The position numbers were made by a program, and so were the translations under genes. From NCBI GenBank assembly GCA_009667805.1, contig CM019069.1, positions 98,863,204 to 98,927,203 on the forward strand: a DNA stretch of 64,000 bases. Reading direction: 5' to 3'. The DNA is from Leptobrachium leishanense. Its lineage: Eukaryota > Chordata > Amphibia > Anura > Megophryidae. Below, in pieces: positions 32,690-44,599 of the stretch (position 1 is its first letter; each line of letters begins with the position of its first letter). The notes below the pieces were generated by a model that saw only the letters and a list, made by a program, of their open reading frames with translations, searched no databases and was not told where the DNA came from.

Positions 32690-33381
32690 TGACGGTCTAA
32701 TTTTTTCAAAATTTTGTGCCTAAAAGAGTCTCAATTTTTTTTTAAAGGAAACGTGTTTTTTTATATAGTACGCCAGTAATAATTAGAAATAACACACTGA
32801 AATCCGTGCAAGCAAGAGTCTAGTAAACACACGGAGTCCGATAAACTTTGAAACACGACATAATAATTTATTATCCCAAAAATAATTATCCAAAATAATG
32901 CTAATATTTATTTATTTATTTATTTGCAAAGTATTTTAACAGGAAGGATACATTGAGATTTCTCTTGTTTTCAAGTATGTCCTTGGTTCAAGAACATTGA
33001 AATTATATTCAATCATATAATCAAACCAAAACACTGAAATCATTCAGAAAACAAGGGTGCAATATTTGACTATGTATGTATGGTCTGTTTCTGATCCTTT
33101 AGTGCCACCTAGTGGCCGTTCATGAGCAGGTCATGCTACTGGAAATTTACATTGGAATATTCTTTTTTATTTTTTTTGTTTGCCTCCTGGTCCCACCCCC
33201 CTGCATCGTGTGACTCGCAGGGAGCCTTACCAGGAAGCAGGTTGCCGCGATCACACTGCGGGGGACAGCGAGGGAGCGCAGGAGGATTTGAGTATACAGC
33301 CCGAGTGTGGCTCGGGGTTACCGTTCGCGGTAGCAAAATTTAACCCCGAGTCACACTCGGGAATACCACCAGGGAGGTTGA
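32690..33381. mobile_element. TTAA-type MITE (TTAACCTCCCTG family), 690 bp, with repeat B inside
   Basis: The left end is TTAACCTCCCTGACGGTC and the right end is CACCAGGGAGGTTGA, a degraded complement with TTGA in place of TTAA. The interior carries dispersed repeat B at about 32890-33005 (caggaaggatacattgag). Next to the right end there is a GC-rich stem between taaccccgagtcacactcgg and ccgagtgtggctcggggtta (33300-33360). Confidence 0.75.
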
Positions 33382-33599
33382 TACATTATGCTACTTGGGT
33401 CAGAGTAGAAAATGCTTCTGCCTCTGCCCCCCAATTTCTTTGTTTTCTATAACATGAGTTCAGTTGATAGTATTGCCTAATATTATAAATGAGAAATATG
33501 AATTCTGCCAGTAGAATAAGTAACAGTACTTCCCAATCAATTCATAGGAGCTCGCATGGCATCACAGAATGTCACAGACTGAGAGGAACGTGAGAGATC
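33382..33599. other. No gene seen
   Basis: No coding, RNA or mobile feature is supported. Confidence 0.35.
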
Positions 33600-33825
33600 C
33601 CTGACTTACAAATCCCCAACATGGACTCGCCCCCATCCCCCTTCATATTATCCCTTACCCCTGATAATGTCCATGGACTTACCTATTCCCCCCATATCAT
33701 TCTTTACCCCTAATAATGTCCCACTACCCCCCCCCCTCCATCCCATATAACCTCCCCATATGCTTTAGCAATGCTAAAATGTATTTGGTCCTGCCAATAA
33801 AGCTTATTTGAATTGAACAAAAATT
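33600..33825 (+). mobile_element. Possible non-LTR retrotransposon 3' tail
   Basis: The sequence ends with ccaataaagcttatttgaa followed by ttgaac-like steps, the type of tail seen at 3' ends of RTE/Rex-type LINEs. No reverse transcriptase is present, so the call is tentative. Confidence 0.35.
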
Positions 33826-34254
33826 GAAACAAAAATTGAGTGGGTACACAGAGCTGTTGCCCTTTGTTAGGCACGGTTTTCCTTCTGAACACAGCATACA
33901 TATCTACTACCTCTAAGAGACCACTTAGTTCCACTGGCTGACAAGAGCGTCCACTGCTCAGTGCTGTAATAATATTGTTGCCTCCTCCCCAGTCCTCAGG
34001 ACCCAATTCCACACTTGAGTATTATATTATCGGTTGGAGTGGAGTTGGTATACAGATATACTTATAGCTAAGTCGCGAGCAAATCTTCCAGACATAACAC
34101 TTCCAAGCTGTAAATCAGTGGTGATTCTAGGAACCATATGCAGGGGGAGCACACAAGGTTCCACATTCAAAATTGGAGGGGAGAAAATAACTAGGGAGGG
34201 GATGCAAAACGGAGTCTGGAATCTACTGATCTGTCTGCATTACATAATTGCAAT

Positions 34255-34420
34255 TGCTTATAAAACGCCAACATATTCTGCACTGCTGTATAATTAGTAG
34301 GTTAAAGCAAACATAAAATTACCGAATAAGATTGACACACTGAGAACAATGAAAAAAGAGGATCCTTCTCAAGAGCTTACAATCTAAGAGGATACACAGA
34401 GTTTACAAAATACAAGGAGT
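34255..34420 (-). mobile_element. L2/Rex1-like LINE 3'-end fragment
   Basis: The phrases cttacaatctaagaggat and gccaacatattctgcac match the tail of the LINE at 42580-42720 (tttacaatctaagaggag, gccaacaggttccatag). The orientation is minus. The reverse transcriptase is absent. Confidence 0.55.
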
Positions 34421-34691
34421 CTGGGATTTACTTATATTTCTGCATTACACACTACAAAAAGGTCACGATACCCAAAGTTACCAACATTTGACACAATTTT
34501 CAGGGACACTCTTCAGCAATCTAGTGAAAAACCTTGACAAGAGATGTACATTGAGATATGACTGAGACCCAGGCATACACAGAGACACTGACAGTGGTGG
34601 CTCGTGGATTATTTAAATTGGGGTTTGCAATACATAAATTGTGAAAATTTAATTTACATCTACGGCGTAATGTAAAGGTTAAAATACATTT

Positions 34692-35035
34692 ATGTTTGTC
34701 TTTATCACCACTGTAACCTTTTTCTGTTTCTCTAGCACCAGTGTGCCCTTTTTCTGTCTGTCTTTATCACCACTGTGCCCTTTTTCTGTCTGTCTTTATC
34801 ACCGCTGTGACCTTTTTCTGTGTTTCTCTAGCCCAGTGTGCCCTTTTTCTGTCGGTCTTTATCACCACTTTGACCTTTTTCTGTGTTTCTCTAGCCCAGT
34901 GTGCCCCGTTTCTGTCTGTCTTTATCACCACTGTGACCTTTTCTGTCTTTCTCTAGCCTAATGTGCCCCTTTTCTGTCTTTATCACCACTGTGACCTTTT
35001 TCTCACCAGTCACTGTGTGCCCCTCTTTTTCCTCT
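34692..35035. repeat. Tandem repeat of two alternating half-units, about 72-75 bp
   Basis: The pair tctttatcaccactgtgacc plus tttttctgtgtttctctagc plus ccagtgtgccctttttctgt is repeated about four times with small length changes. It has no coding function despite open frames. Confidence 0.85.
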
Positions 35036-35106
35036 ATCATCTCTGCCTCTGGCACTGCCCTTTTTAAAATTTTCTCTGTCTGAATGTAACTGTCAGCTCA
35101 CTCTCA

Positions 35107-35519
35107 GGATTGGGTCAGACGAACGCAGTGCGAACGTGCGTTGAGTCGCACTTTATTGCGGCCCTAGTAGCAGCAAATGACGTCCAATGACGGCCAATAT
35201 ACAAAGTACGGCCGCACGAAAGTTCGGCCGCGCAATGCAAGCGGCAAACGCATTTTTTCGAGAACATGGAACCGCTAGTACTGACGCACAGAGTGCGCTG
35301 CGTCGGCATAGTGGCGTGTGTGAGTGATTAGGAGACGTCAAACGCTGCACATGTCCGGCCAACTTCACGTCTATTTGTTTTTTATAGCTCCGTCAAAAAA
35401 TACAGCCAAAATTGCACATCGTATGACTGCTATCGCGTCTTCCGTGAAAAAATGCGTTCGGACGCATCAACGCACTTTTTGACAGTAGACGTGAAAAATG
35501 CGTTTGTCTGACCCTAGCC
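35107..35519. mobile_element. CpG-rich MITE family H1, copy 4
   Basis: Ends GGATTGGGTCAGACGAACGC and GTCTGACCCTAGCC, flanked by a 3-bp duplication TCA (35104-35106 and 35520-35522). The length is 413 bp. It shares internal phrases with the other copies, including tcgagaacatggaaccgcta. Confidence 0.8.
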
Positions 35520-35585
35520 TCACGCTGCCATTTTTCAATTTAATAAACAGTTCTCTGCTCTCTCTCCTGTTTTTTTCAGATCTTA

Positions 35586-35840
35586 GGCCGGGGGCACACT
35601 AGCGCTTTCTTTAATGCACAGTACTTGCGTTAAAACGCACTTACCAGCGTCCGTCGCAGCACGGTGATGCTGCAACGGGGCCGGTCACATGCGGGACCGG
35701 TCGCACGCGCACTTAGTGCGCTCGTAGCATGCGTCCACCTAGAGAGCAGCGCTGAGGGAGGCATGCGGGCATCGAGTGGAAGCCGGTGCATTTTAACGCA
35801 CGTACTGTGCGTTAAAGAAAACGCTAGTGTGCACCCGGCC
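35586..35840. mobile_element. 255-bp MITE, family H2
   Basis: Long inverted ends: GGCCGGGGGCACACTAGCGC and GCTAGTGTGCACCCGGCC, continuing inward as tttaatgcacagtacttgcg and cgtactgtgcgttaaagaaa. TTA flanks both ends (35583-35585 and 35841-35843). The 3-bp duplication and GGC start resemble family H1, and both families lie next to each other here. Confidence 0.85.
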
Positions 35841-36843
35841 TTAATCTCCACTCTAAAGACTCCACTCTGCAGTCTCTGCCTGCCCGCTGTCTGACATCAG
35901 CTCTCTGCTCGCATGCATGCCAAACGTGATAACGTCATGCGTGGCTTGCGGGAGGAGGAGTCTCGCTGACTGACATGAGAACAGGGCTGGCTGGGCCTGA
36001 CCTAATCGCACACTGATAGCTGTGCGATCAAGTGGGCTATGGGACATACATGGGAGGCGGATCTTTGCACTTGCAAAGATCCTCCTCACCTACCCTGATT
36101 CCCTGGTTTCCTATCGCACGTGCGATGGAAAAAGGGTTGTGCTTTTTTTTCTAAACGTTGCTGGCTGCCTGTTGCTGAGCCTGGGGGCATCACATGATCT
36201 CCAGGCTCCCCCAAATGATAACACCATCCCCCCACCAAAAAAAATATCTTCTGCATTTTTTTTTTATTTCTCTTTTTCATTATTTTTTTTTTTGTGCTGG
36301 GGTTTGGAGGTTCACGTGCTCCTATAGAGGTGCCTCCACTGCTGACAGTGAACAAAGACACACAGACAACACAAATGACAAGCACTTTGACACACAAACA
36401 CTTAGTGTGACTGCGGGAATGTGTCAAACACAGATACATTGATAGAAACACTTAAAGAAACACACACACACTGAAACACATATTGACAGTCACAAAGACA
36501 CACACAAAAAGTAACAATCATTAATCGGCACACACATACACTTACAGAGACACACATTGACAAGGGCACAGGCATTTGTGCAGGCACAAAGAAACTGACA
36601 GGGACCCCGAGAGACATCGACAAAGACACTAGCTGACACACAAAGTCACTAGTAGATTTACAGCCACTTTGATACGATTCACATCACATCGACACACTGG
36701 CAATCACTTCAAAACATTCGGACAGAAACATGACAGACATAAACAGACACATTCTTAAAGAGACACTGGTTGTTTCATCTTCCAAGACAGTGTGCTGTCA
36801 TGACTCATGCTGTCGACACAGGAAGGCCCAAACCAGTATTGTT
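35841..36843. other. No gene; CA/GACA-rich low-complexity sequence at about 36350-36760
   Basis: The stretch holds degenerate cacacagacacac-type repeats and two T-rich runs (36257-36292). Open frames here are low-complexity artefacts. Confidence 0.45.
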
Positions 36844-37150
36844 ACATAGTTACATAGTTATATAGGCTGAAAAAAGACATGCGTCCATCGGGTTCAGCCT
36901 CTCCCACATAACCTACTGCTGTTGATCCAAAAGAAGGCAAAAAACCCAGTCTGAAATGCTCACCAATATGCAACACACTGGGAAAAAATTCCTTCTTGAC
37001 CCCAGAATGGCAGTCAGATTTCTCCTTGGATCAAGAAGCTTTTACCCACATATTAAATATTATAACCCTTAATATTCTGTGTCTGCAGGAAGTCATCCAG
37101 TCGTTTTTTAAAAGTCTGTACAGACTCTGACCCAACTACCTCAACAGTTC
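36844..37150 (+). repeat. Dispersed repeat family A, copy 2
   Basis: Nearly identical to the copy at 2665-3085 over cgtccatcgggttcagcctc and cttcttgaccccagaatggc, but truncated at the 3' side after ctcaacag. Confidence 0.75.
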
Positions 37151-37199
37151 CGCTCTGAACACCTTGGCAGCACCTTTCCTGTCGTAGCCTGCAAGTTCC

Positions 37200-37330
37200 A
37201 TCCCAGGTTTTGAAGTGGCCTGGTCCTCTCGTCCATTGGCGTCACCGGTGCGGTAACTCATGGTGTCAACCCGCCCCTGTATTACTACTTTTTTTAACTA
37301 CTGTTGCTTGGAAATCAGAACTCCCATAGA
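37200..37330 (+). mobile_element. Fragment of the hAT family seen at 55449
   Basis: The phrases ggtgcggtaactcatggtgt and aaatcagaactcccata match ggtgtggtaactcatggtgt and aaatcaaaactcccatata in the left part of the 55449-56555 element. The far end is missing. Confidence 0.6.
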
Positions 37331-37549
37331 TAGACACACACTGAATGTAATGACAATAGTAATGTATTAAATACATACAGAATAATGTATGTAATAAGTA
37401 ATGTAATAACAATGCCACTGTTATGATTGATTAATTCTAATGTATATAATTTGTCTAAATGTCCATTATATATGTAACAGATGTTTGCCCCCCCAGGGAC
37501 TGGCATCCCTATGGCCCACAGTAATTATATAAACCATTGTAACATGAAT

Positions 37550-38535
37550 CAGATAATGTGACAGTGTTTGCCTAACAAGGCAGATTTACAACTCCTCAAA
37601 TATGCAACAGATAAACAGATACACATGGACCATGCAATAGACAGATAACATTATTCATGCACAACTCAGATTGCACAACCATTCGGCACACATGAGAGGG
37701 CAAGACAATAAAGACCCTCAGGCCTGCACCCCAAGTCCAAAGTGACTTACGTCACAGGTATTTGCTCCCTCAATGTGGGTGTTGGCAATATGTACGCAAT
37801 GGGGAGCATCCTGGTGTGCTACTTTGGTGGAGACACAAAGGAAAAGTTTATATCGACGGTACATTACGCCAGACAAGGTGACACGGATTTCCCCTCAAAC
37901 TACTGGACTATGCTGAAGGTGTGTGTGACAGATCGCTGTACCCCGACAGGGTCACATCTGCCAATGCTGCTTCCTTGCAGGACCCCCCGTGTTCTAACCC
38001 AGGCAGACTCCCTTGCCTTCCTCCAGTCCTCAGACGAAGTTTAAGGATCGGGACACATAGAGCCTGTTAGCATCCCCCAGAAATAAGGCGACGCTGTAGA
38101 TCTTTCAGGGTTAGACTGAATTGCTTTAATCAGACACACATTTATACAGTCAAACATAGGTCATTTACATACACAAAATAACATCTTCTAAGGGAGGTTT
38201 TGGTGTAATCTAATTAGATTTAGATAAAAACAGTGAGAGCATTACTCGGCTTTCTAAACGAGTTAAAACAATGACAGATAACAGTTTAAAACAGGCAGTG
38301 TTTGTCAAACAATGAAGATTATTTTTGAGGAGCTGTTAATCAGATATTTACGCCTCTCTGAGAGCAGATTTACTGGAAGGCTAATCTGATCATCAGATGG
38401 TAACAGACAATGACCTTCTTGCATAATCACAATGACACAAACATTCTGCACATGAAGACAATGACAATAATAAAGACCTCAGGGCTGCACCCCATACCCG
38501 AGCACCCCAAGTCTAAATGACACAGTGTGACTCAA
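37550..38535. repeat. Dispersed repeat family C, two segments
   Basis: Segments at 37550-37760 and 38045-38535 resemble the family described at 15815-17580 and each other (gacagataacattattcatg, aaagaccctcaggcctgcac, aaagacctcagggctgcacc). Between them is an open frame of 100 codons (37742-38044) with no recognised domain. Confidence 0.45.
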
Positions 38536-38556
38536 ACGAGGGGACAATGGTACATA

Positions 38557-40172
38557 CAGTTGTGTTCAAAATTATTCAACCCCCACTGAAATTGAGTGTT
38601 TTGGCCAGTTTGACATTGATTTTGATCATTCAGTCATCTTGCTTACAATTAAATCAAAGAGGCACGTGTAGGTCAGACAAATATAACATAACATTTATAA
38701 TGAAATAACCACAAATGTCTGTTCTGTGCTCACATCATTATCAGTTTTATTCAACCCCCAAGTGACATTCAATCTTAGTACTTAGTACAACATCCTTTTA
38801 CAGTTATAACAGCTTTTAAACGTGAAGCATAGCTTGACACAAGTGTCTTGCAGCGATCTACGGGTATCTTCGCCCATTCGTCATGGGCAAAAGCCTCCAG
38901 TTCAGTCACATTCTTAGGCTTGCGCACTGTAACTGCTTTCTTTAAGTCCCACCAGAGGTTCTCAATTGGATTTAAGTCAGGTGACTGCGATGGCCACTCC
39001 AAAATGTTCCAGCCTTTAATCTGCAACCATGCTCTAGTGGACTTGGAGGTATGCTTGGGATCATTGTCCTGTTGAAAGGTCCAACGTCTCCCAAGCCTCA
39101 GGTTTGTGACGGACTGCATCACATTGTCATCCAATATCTCCTGGTACTGAAGAGAATTCATGGTACCTTGCACACGCTGAAGCTTCCCTGTACCTGCAGA
39201 AGCAAAACAGCCCCAAAGCATGATTGACCCCCGCCATGCTTCACAGTAGGCAAGGTGTTCTTTTCTTCATAGGCCTTGTTCTTCCTCCTCCAAACATAGC
39301 GTTGATCCATGGGCCCAAACAGTTCTAATTTTGTTTCATCAGTCCACAGAACACTATCCCAAAACTTCTGTGGTTTGTCCACATGACTTTTGGCATACTG
39401 CAGTCGACTCTTCTTATTCTTTGGAGACAGCAAGGGGGTGCGCCTGGGAGTTCTGGCATGGAGGCCTTCATTACGCAGTGTGCGCCGTATTGTCTGAGCT
39501 GAAACTTCAGTACCCACATCTGACAAATCTTTTCTCAGTTCCTCAGCAGTCACACAGGGACTTTTCTCCACTCTACGCTTCAGGTAGCGCACAGCAGTCG
39601 AAGTCAGCATCTTCTTTCTGTCACGACCAGGTAGCGTTTCAACAGTGCCCTTTGCCTTGAATTTGTGAATGATGCTTCCTATGGTCTCTCTTGGTATGTT
39701 TAACATCTTTGCAATCTTCTTATAGCCATTGCCCTTCCTGTGAAGAGTAATCACCTCTTCTCTTGTCTTCCTGGACCATTCTCTTGACTTCACCATGTTT
39801 GTATCCACACCAGTAAATGTCTAGAAGGAGCTGAGTATCACAGTCATTTTAAAGCTGCCTAATTGGTGCTTATTATGCTTTATTGCTGCTCCGTGACATC
39901 CACAGGTGTTTTCAATACCTGATTGAAAACATTTGAATGAACCTCTGTTCTTCAGAGTGGTAGTCTTTAAGGGGTTGAATAATTGTGTCAATGAAGAATT
40001 CACAAAAGAAACATTTACTACTGTATTACAAAACCAATTGATGTCATTTTAGTTGCATATGGTTCTTTAAAAAGTCCTTGTAGGATTTCATTCTGAATAC
40101 AATTACAAATGTACACTAAATTCCCTAAAACCCTTTACAGCATTGGGGGTTGAATAATTTTGAACACAACTG
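38557..40172 (-). mobile_element. Tc1/mariner element, full length, 1.6 kb
   Basis: Terminal repeats cagttgtgttcaaaattatt at the left and aataattttgaacacaactg at the right are both flanked by TA (38555-38556 and 40173-40174). The transposase gene is on the minus strand. The target was an L1 ORF2 fragment, which is rejoined exactly by removing the element and one TA. Confidence 0.95.
38775..39808 (-). pseudogene. Tc1-like transposase, one frameshift
   Basis: The DD34E transposase cuts and rejoins the element at TA. The first frame (39808-39158) has the bipartite helix-turn-helix DNA-binding region (REEVITLHRKGNGYKKIAKM) with a basic PGRDRKK linker, followed by the first catalytic aspartate in VLWTDETKLELFG. 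The second frame (39221-38775) continues with MLWGCF, FQQDNDPKHT (second aspartate) and SPDLNPIENLW (glutamate, 34 residues on). Frames part at a G-run in catggcgggggtcaatc, where one G seems to be missing. The total length of about 340 residues is normal. The same frameshift occurs in the copy at 57568-59154. Confidence 0.92.
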
Positions 40173-40619
40173 TATATGGTGGTCCTGTCCTACAATTGTC
40201 CCGCTTTGGAGAACAATATTGTAACTTGCTACGGAGGTACTGGGCAGTACCATTTCATGCGCCCCTGAGTCTCTAATACTGGCATGTTTCTTCTTCCTAG
40301 AACACACTTGCGGATGTTTTTTATTATTGTTTCCACCACAGCATTATTGATTGCTAGACACTGGAAGACCACAGTAGAGCCAACACAAAAGCACATAGTT
40401 GGCACGCTTGATCAAAACTGATTATTTGACTCAAAAGCAACGAGACTTTGTAGCCTCAGTCCTCCTAAGAAGGATCCATTGATGCTTTGGGAGATTTATA
40501 AAATTTACAAAGCTTGTGGCTTATGCATAAATTTCCCCCCTAGGTTATTCCTTGCCCCCCCATGTGCCCTCCCCCACCAAAAATCAGCATCCAGCTTCCC
40601 AGACTTTTCGGACCGCGGT

Positions 40620-40808
40620 ATCTCAGGTCCTGTGCATCTTGTATGGAATTTCTAGGAGTCATTGGAAAGGGAAGATTCTGGCCTTTCCAATGATACCCAA
40701 CATGACCATATTCAGTGTAAAGTAAAAGTCATAAAACATTAAATAACAACATGCACTTAAACGTAAACATTTTCACAGGGTTGAAATGGTTCAGCAGTGA
40801 AGTGGTTA
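40620..40808 (+). mobile_element. TTAA-type MITE right-end remnant
   Basis: The end reads gaaatggttcagcagtgaag, then tggttaa, the complement of the ttagccccttcactgctgag end at 12255. A short stem ggaaagggaagattctggcc / ggcctttcca (40665-40690) resembles the stem in the 50706 element. The left end is not identifiable. Confidence 0.55.
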
Positions 40809-41360
40809 ATGTTCAGACTATACATTAAATTGTGTATTACATTAGTTTTTGCCTTGGTTTTAGTTGTATATTTGAGGGATGAAGCCTACCCATTAACCCT
40901 TAAGTAAACATTTTATTTTTATCTTGATTAATGGCATTTTAAGGGTTAGTGTATTCATTTCATGTTTTCCCTTGATCAATTGCATATTAGGGGTTAATGG
41001 GTAGCTAAATGCTACATTGTTTATTATTTTTATTGTATTTCCCTGGGTTTATGCCATTTTAGGGGTTATTATGGAAGTTAGAATCTAAAGGGTCTATTCA
41101 TTTTTAGATACTCTGCTTTTCGTCACATTTTGGGGAATTAATTTTTCCGAAAATAAGGTGAATTCCCTATTTAGCGAATGGTCACTGTAATTTGCTAAAA
41201 GTGGAGTCGCTGAAGCAGCAATCAGACATTCAACGAAAACTGCCGAATTGCAGCAAATAAAATATTGAATTTAAGTATCAGGTTAGTACAACAAAAAGGC
41301 ATTACATTAGTCTGGGGTTTTGGAATCTTATTTATATATTCTTATTTAGCACACTATTAC
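40809..41360. other. No gene seen
   Basis: AT-rich, with several short ggggttaatgggta-type phrases (40880-41060) that may be decayed copies of a small repeat. No coding feature. Confidence 0.4.
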
Positions 41361-42067
41361 CTGGTGTGAGCTAACCTTTGCGTCGGCATGGTTTTGCATT
41401 AGCTCCAGGTTAATTGAGTCTAGTGCCTGACCAACAGATTGTTTGCCTCCCGCTACAAACGGGAAAAATCACTTAGCGCGTTGCTATTAGCGATTTGTAC
41501 TGCAAGCTTACTGTACATATTATGTAAGCGGTTGATTATTGTTAAGCGGTTGATTATTAGGGTGACTGTGTGGACCATGTTTAAAGGGACACATGAATAA
41601 CTCTTGCCCTGAAACATGTATTATTTATATGCTACAGCAGGGAAATTTGTGTCGCTCACCTGGTCTTCCTTTTGGATCCATTAAATGCAGTGTAAGGATT
41701 CTACATGCTGCTGGGTGGCATTTATCATGCAATGCCCATCAGCCTTAATATATGTGTGCATGAAAACATGGATGATATGACCACCGTGGAAGATTTTAAT
41801 AATGCAGGGGTGTGAGGTTATTCACTGGATGTGTTCATATTCAAGCTTGTGAGGGCGGGGGATAGGTATGGCCCGGCACTCTGCACTGGGGAAAAAAACG
41901 TTCTATCCTGTACACAACCGCATTAGTTTCCCTAGCGTGCACTAAACAACCTTGTTCATGGACTACCACTGACAAGGTGATGTTAGTAGGTCGTCAGGTA
42001 CTACGTTTTAGCGACTCGCGCTAAATTTTTCCTATAGCGATGGCATTTTAGCTCACACCAGGTGATA
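41356..42067. mobile_element. MITE with CTATYACCTGGTGTGAG ends, about 710 bp
   Basis: The left end ctattacctggtgtgagcta and the right end tagctcacaccaggtgatag are inverted repeats matching at all but one or two of 21 positions. No target duplication could be fixed, and no transposase is present. The superfamily is undetermined. Confidence 0.65.
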
Positions 42068-44319
42068 GGGCCCTTAGTTTTATTCAGTGGTATGATTTAG
42101 TGGTGAAAATTATTAGTGCCCCCCCCAGTTTTGACTGAGTTATCCTATGTGCCCCCTTAAATATTGTTCCTAGAGTCGCCACTGGGCTTATGATGAGCTG
42201 AGGTCTTGTTTAGGTACTAGATGGCTGTTTCACAATGGACAGCGATTTGTAACTGGTACATGAGACAGCCTGGGATTGCCTCACTTGGACACCCTGATTC
42301 TCTTTCCTTCCCCTTTTCCCTACCCTGGTGTTGTATTTCTGCTATCATATGATGAAGCTGAATACTTAGATATAAACAGGGCCGTATTTGCACCTCAGGA
42401 GCCTGTAGGTACAGAAATGTGGAGCGCCCCTAACCCCCAAAAAAACCAAAACATGCCAAAATGACCATTTAAATTTTCATTTTGAGGCTTTAAAAAAATA
42501 CTTACATTTTAAAAAACTGAAAAACTGTTTATCTCTGCACTCAGATCAAAAGACGAGGCAGAATCTGTTGCCTTAGTCGAGTTAGTTACAGTTATATGTA
42601 TTTATAAAGTGCCAACAGGTTCCATAGAGCTGTACAATGGGAGAAACAGAATAACAAATATACATACACAGAACAGAAGGAGGGAGGACCCTGCTTGAGA
42701 GTTTACAATCTAAGAGGAGAGGCGTGACACATTAGGTGTGTGCGAGGATGGAGCAAGAAATGAACAACAGGGATCATGGAGTGAGCCGATAGGCTTCTCT
42801 AAAGTAATGCGTTCTCAGAGACTTCTTGAAGGACTGGAGAGATGGGGAGAGTCTAATGTTGCAGGGGAGGGAGTTCCATAGAAAGGGGGCAGCTCGAGAG
42901 AAGTCCTGAAGGTCAGAGTTGGGGATGCGGGTACGAGAAACTCATAGCATCAGATCATTGGCCGAGCAAAGTGGGCGGGACGGGATGTACCTGCTAATAA
43001 GGAAGGAGATGTAGGTAGCGGCACGGTTATGGAGAGCTTTGTACGTGAGCACCAATATAATGAATTGGATTCTAAAGGAAACAGGAAGCCAGTGTAGAGA
43101 TTGACAAAGGGGTGAGGTGTGGGAGGTGAGGTGTAGGAGCCGGGCATAGGCGTTCATTACAGACTGTAGAGGCAGAATCTGGGACCTCTTAAGGCCAGAG
43201 AGAAGGAGGCTACAGTAGTCAAGGCAGGAGATAATAAGAGCTTGGATGAGCATTTTAGCAGAGTCCTGACTAAGACAGGGATGGACGCGTGGAATGTTTT
43301 TTAGGTGGAAGTAGCAAGATTTGGTTAGCGATTGAATTTGAAGAGTAACGGATTGATCAGAGTCCAAGAGTACCCCTAGGCAATGAGCCTGAGAGGTAGA
43401 ATTAATGGTGGCACCATTCACCTGAAGGGAAATGGGTGTAGGAATGGAGGTTTTAGAGGGAGGGAAGACGAGAAGTTCAGTTTTAGAGAGGTCGAGCTTT
43501 AGGAAACGGGAAGTCATCCAATCGGACATAGCTGATAGAGAGATCGGGTAAAGAAAGGTAGATTTGGGTGTCGTCAGCATAGAGGTGATATTGGAGTCCA
43601 TAAGAAGAGATGAGGTGGCCAAGAGAGGTGGTATAGATCGAGAAGAGTAAGGGACCCAGAACAGAGCCTTGAGGTACCTCAACTGAAAGAGGAACTGGTG
43701 GTGAAGAGGTGGTGAAAATGATACAATGAAGGAGTGAAGACAGATATAGGAAGAGAACCAGGAGAGAATGGTGTCACTGTGGCCAGGTTGACGCAGCGTG
43801 AGGAGCAGGAGAGGGTGCTCAACAGGTGTGGACTGGCCATCGGGACTACTGGGACAATCCCGGTGGGCCAATGGCTCAGTGGGCCGCTTTGAAGTGCTGC
43901 CTGAGCTGTTGTTAAAGCTGCCATAACTAAGCTGTTGTTTAGTAGACGGCACCCGGTAGCAGCTCAGCCCATGAGCTGGGAGAGATGTGAATTCACATCT
44001 TCCCAGCACAGCGTCTGCACTCACTCTACTTCTGGGTGGTCTGTGTCACGTGTGCAGCCCAGCCCCGAAGCGTTTGTACAGTGCAAACAGCCACGGGGGA
44101 CAGGATCTCTGGCTGCAACTAAGTCGTGTGCTGTGCGGAGCTGCTTTATGTCAGTGACACGGCTCAGTGACTGCAAGGTATGGCTACATGTCCAGACCTA
44201 TGCTGGCTGCCAGGGAAGGGAATTATTTCCTTATCCCTCATTTTTTTATTTCCACCACCCGCTCCCAATTTTATTTATTATTTCCTCATCCCCGTTGTTT
44301 TATTTTCCCACATGGTGGG

Positions 44320-44577
44320 TTATCTGTGGGCTGGGGCCAACTGCTCAAATTCAGAAATAACCGCATAGTAGATTTACCCCATTATCATACGGGCCGCGTA
44401 CCCGCTGCAACAAGATCATGTAAACGCATCACGGAAGCGCAGCCCAGAGTACGAGAACCACGTTCAAGTACAGATGCAGGCAGCCGCTCGCGGGTTACGC
44501 GGCTCATGCGATAATGGGGTAAATCTACTAAGCAGTTATTTCTGAATTCGAGCAGCAGCCCCCAGCCCACAGATACC
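44320..44577. repeat. Imperfect palindrome inside the hAT
   Basis: Arms of about 75-80 bases: ttcagaaataaccgcatagt with tagatttaccccattatca on the left, and the complement gataatggggtaaatctact with aagcagttatttctgaatt on the right. They are separated by about 105 bp. It looks like a small MITE nested in the hAT. Confidence 0.8.
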
Positions 44578-44599
44578 CCAGGCACACCACAGAGCTCCA

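Larger units (their letters stand above)
38510..40600 (+). mobile_element. L1-like LINE ORF2 C-terminal fragment, split by Tc1
   Basis: Left of the Tc1 element the frame reads CDSNEGTMVH. Right of it, across the duplicated TA, it continues IWWSCPTIVPLW and later RHWKTTVEPTQ, then SLSPPKKDPLMLWEIYKIYK. Together these form the cysteine-containing C-terminal segment of an L1-type ORF2 (GT-x-x-H-I-W-W-x-C-P). The 5' part is truncated near 38510. Right of the frame, sequence with ttattccttgcccccc and aaaaatcagcatccagcttc follows, which also occurs inside the Tc1 at 60585. Confidence 0.75.

Noticed and set aside
36194..36641. Open frames in CA/GACA-rich sequence on both strands
   Set aside because: Low-complexity composition keeps frames open; no domain or codon signal.
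37742..38044. 100-codon plus-strand frame as a host gene
   Set aside because: It lies between two segments of repeat family C, has no recognised domain and no splice signals.
42942..44024. A single 360-codon minus-strand gene
   Set aside because: It is a chance fusion. The N-terminal part is hAT sequence, and the middle is out of frame with the LINE (the YADD box is in another frame). Only the last part is the LINE frame.
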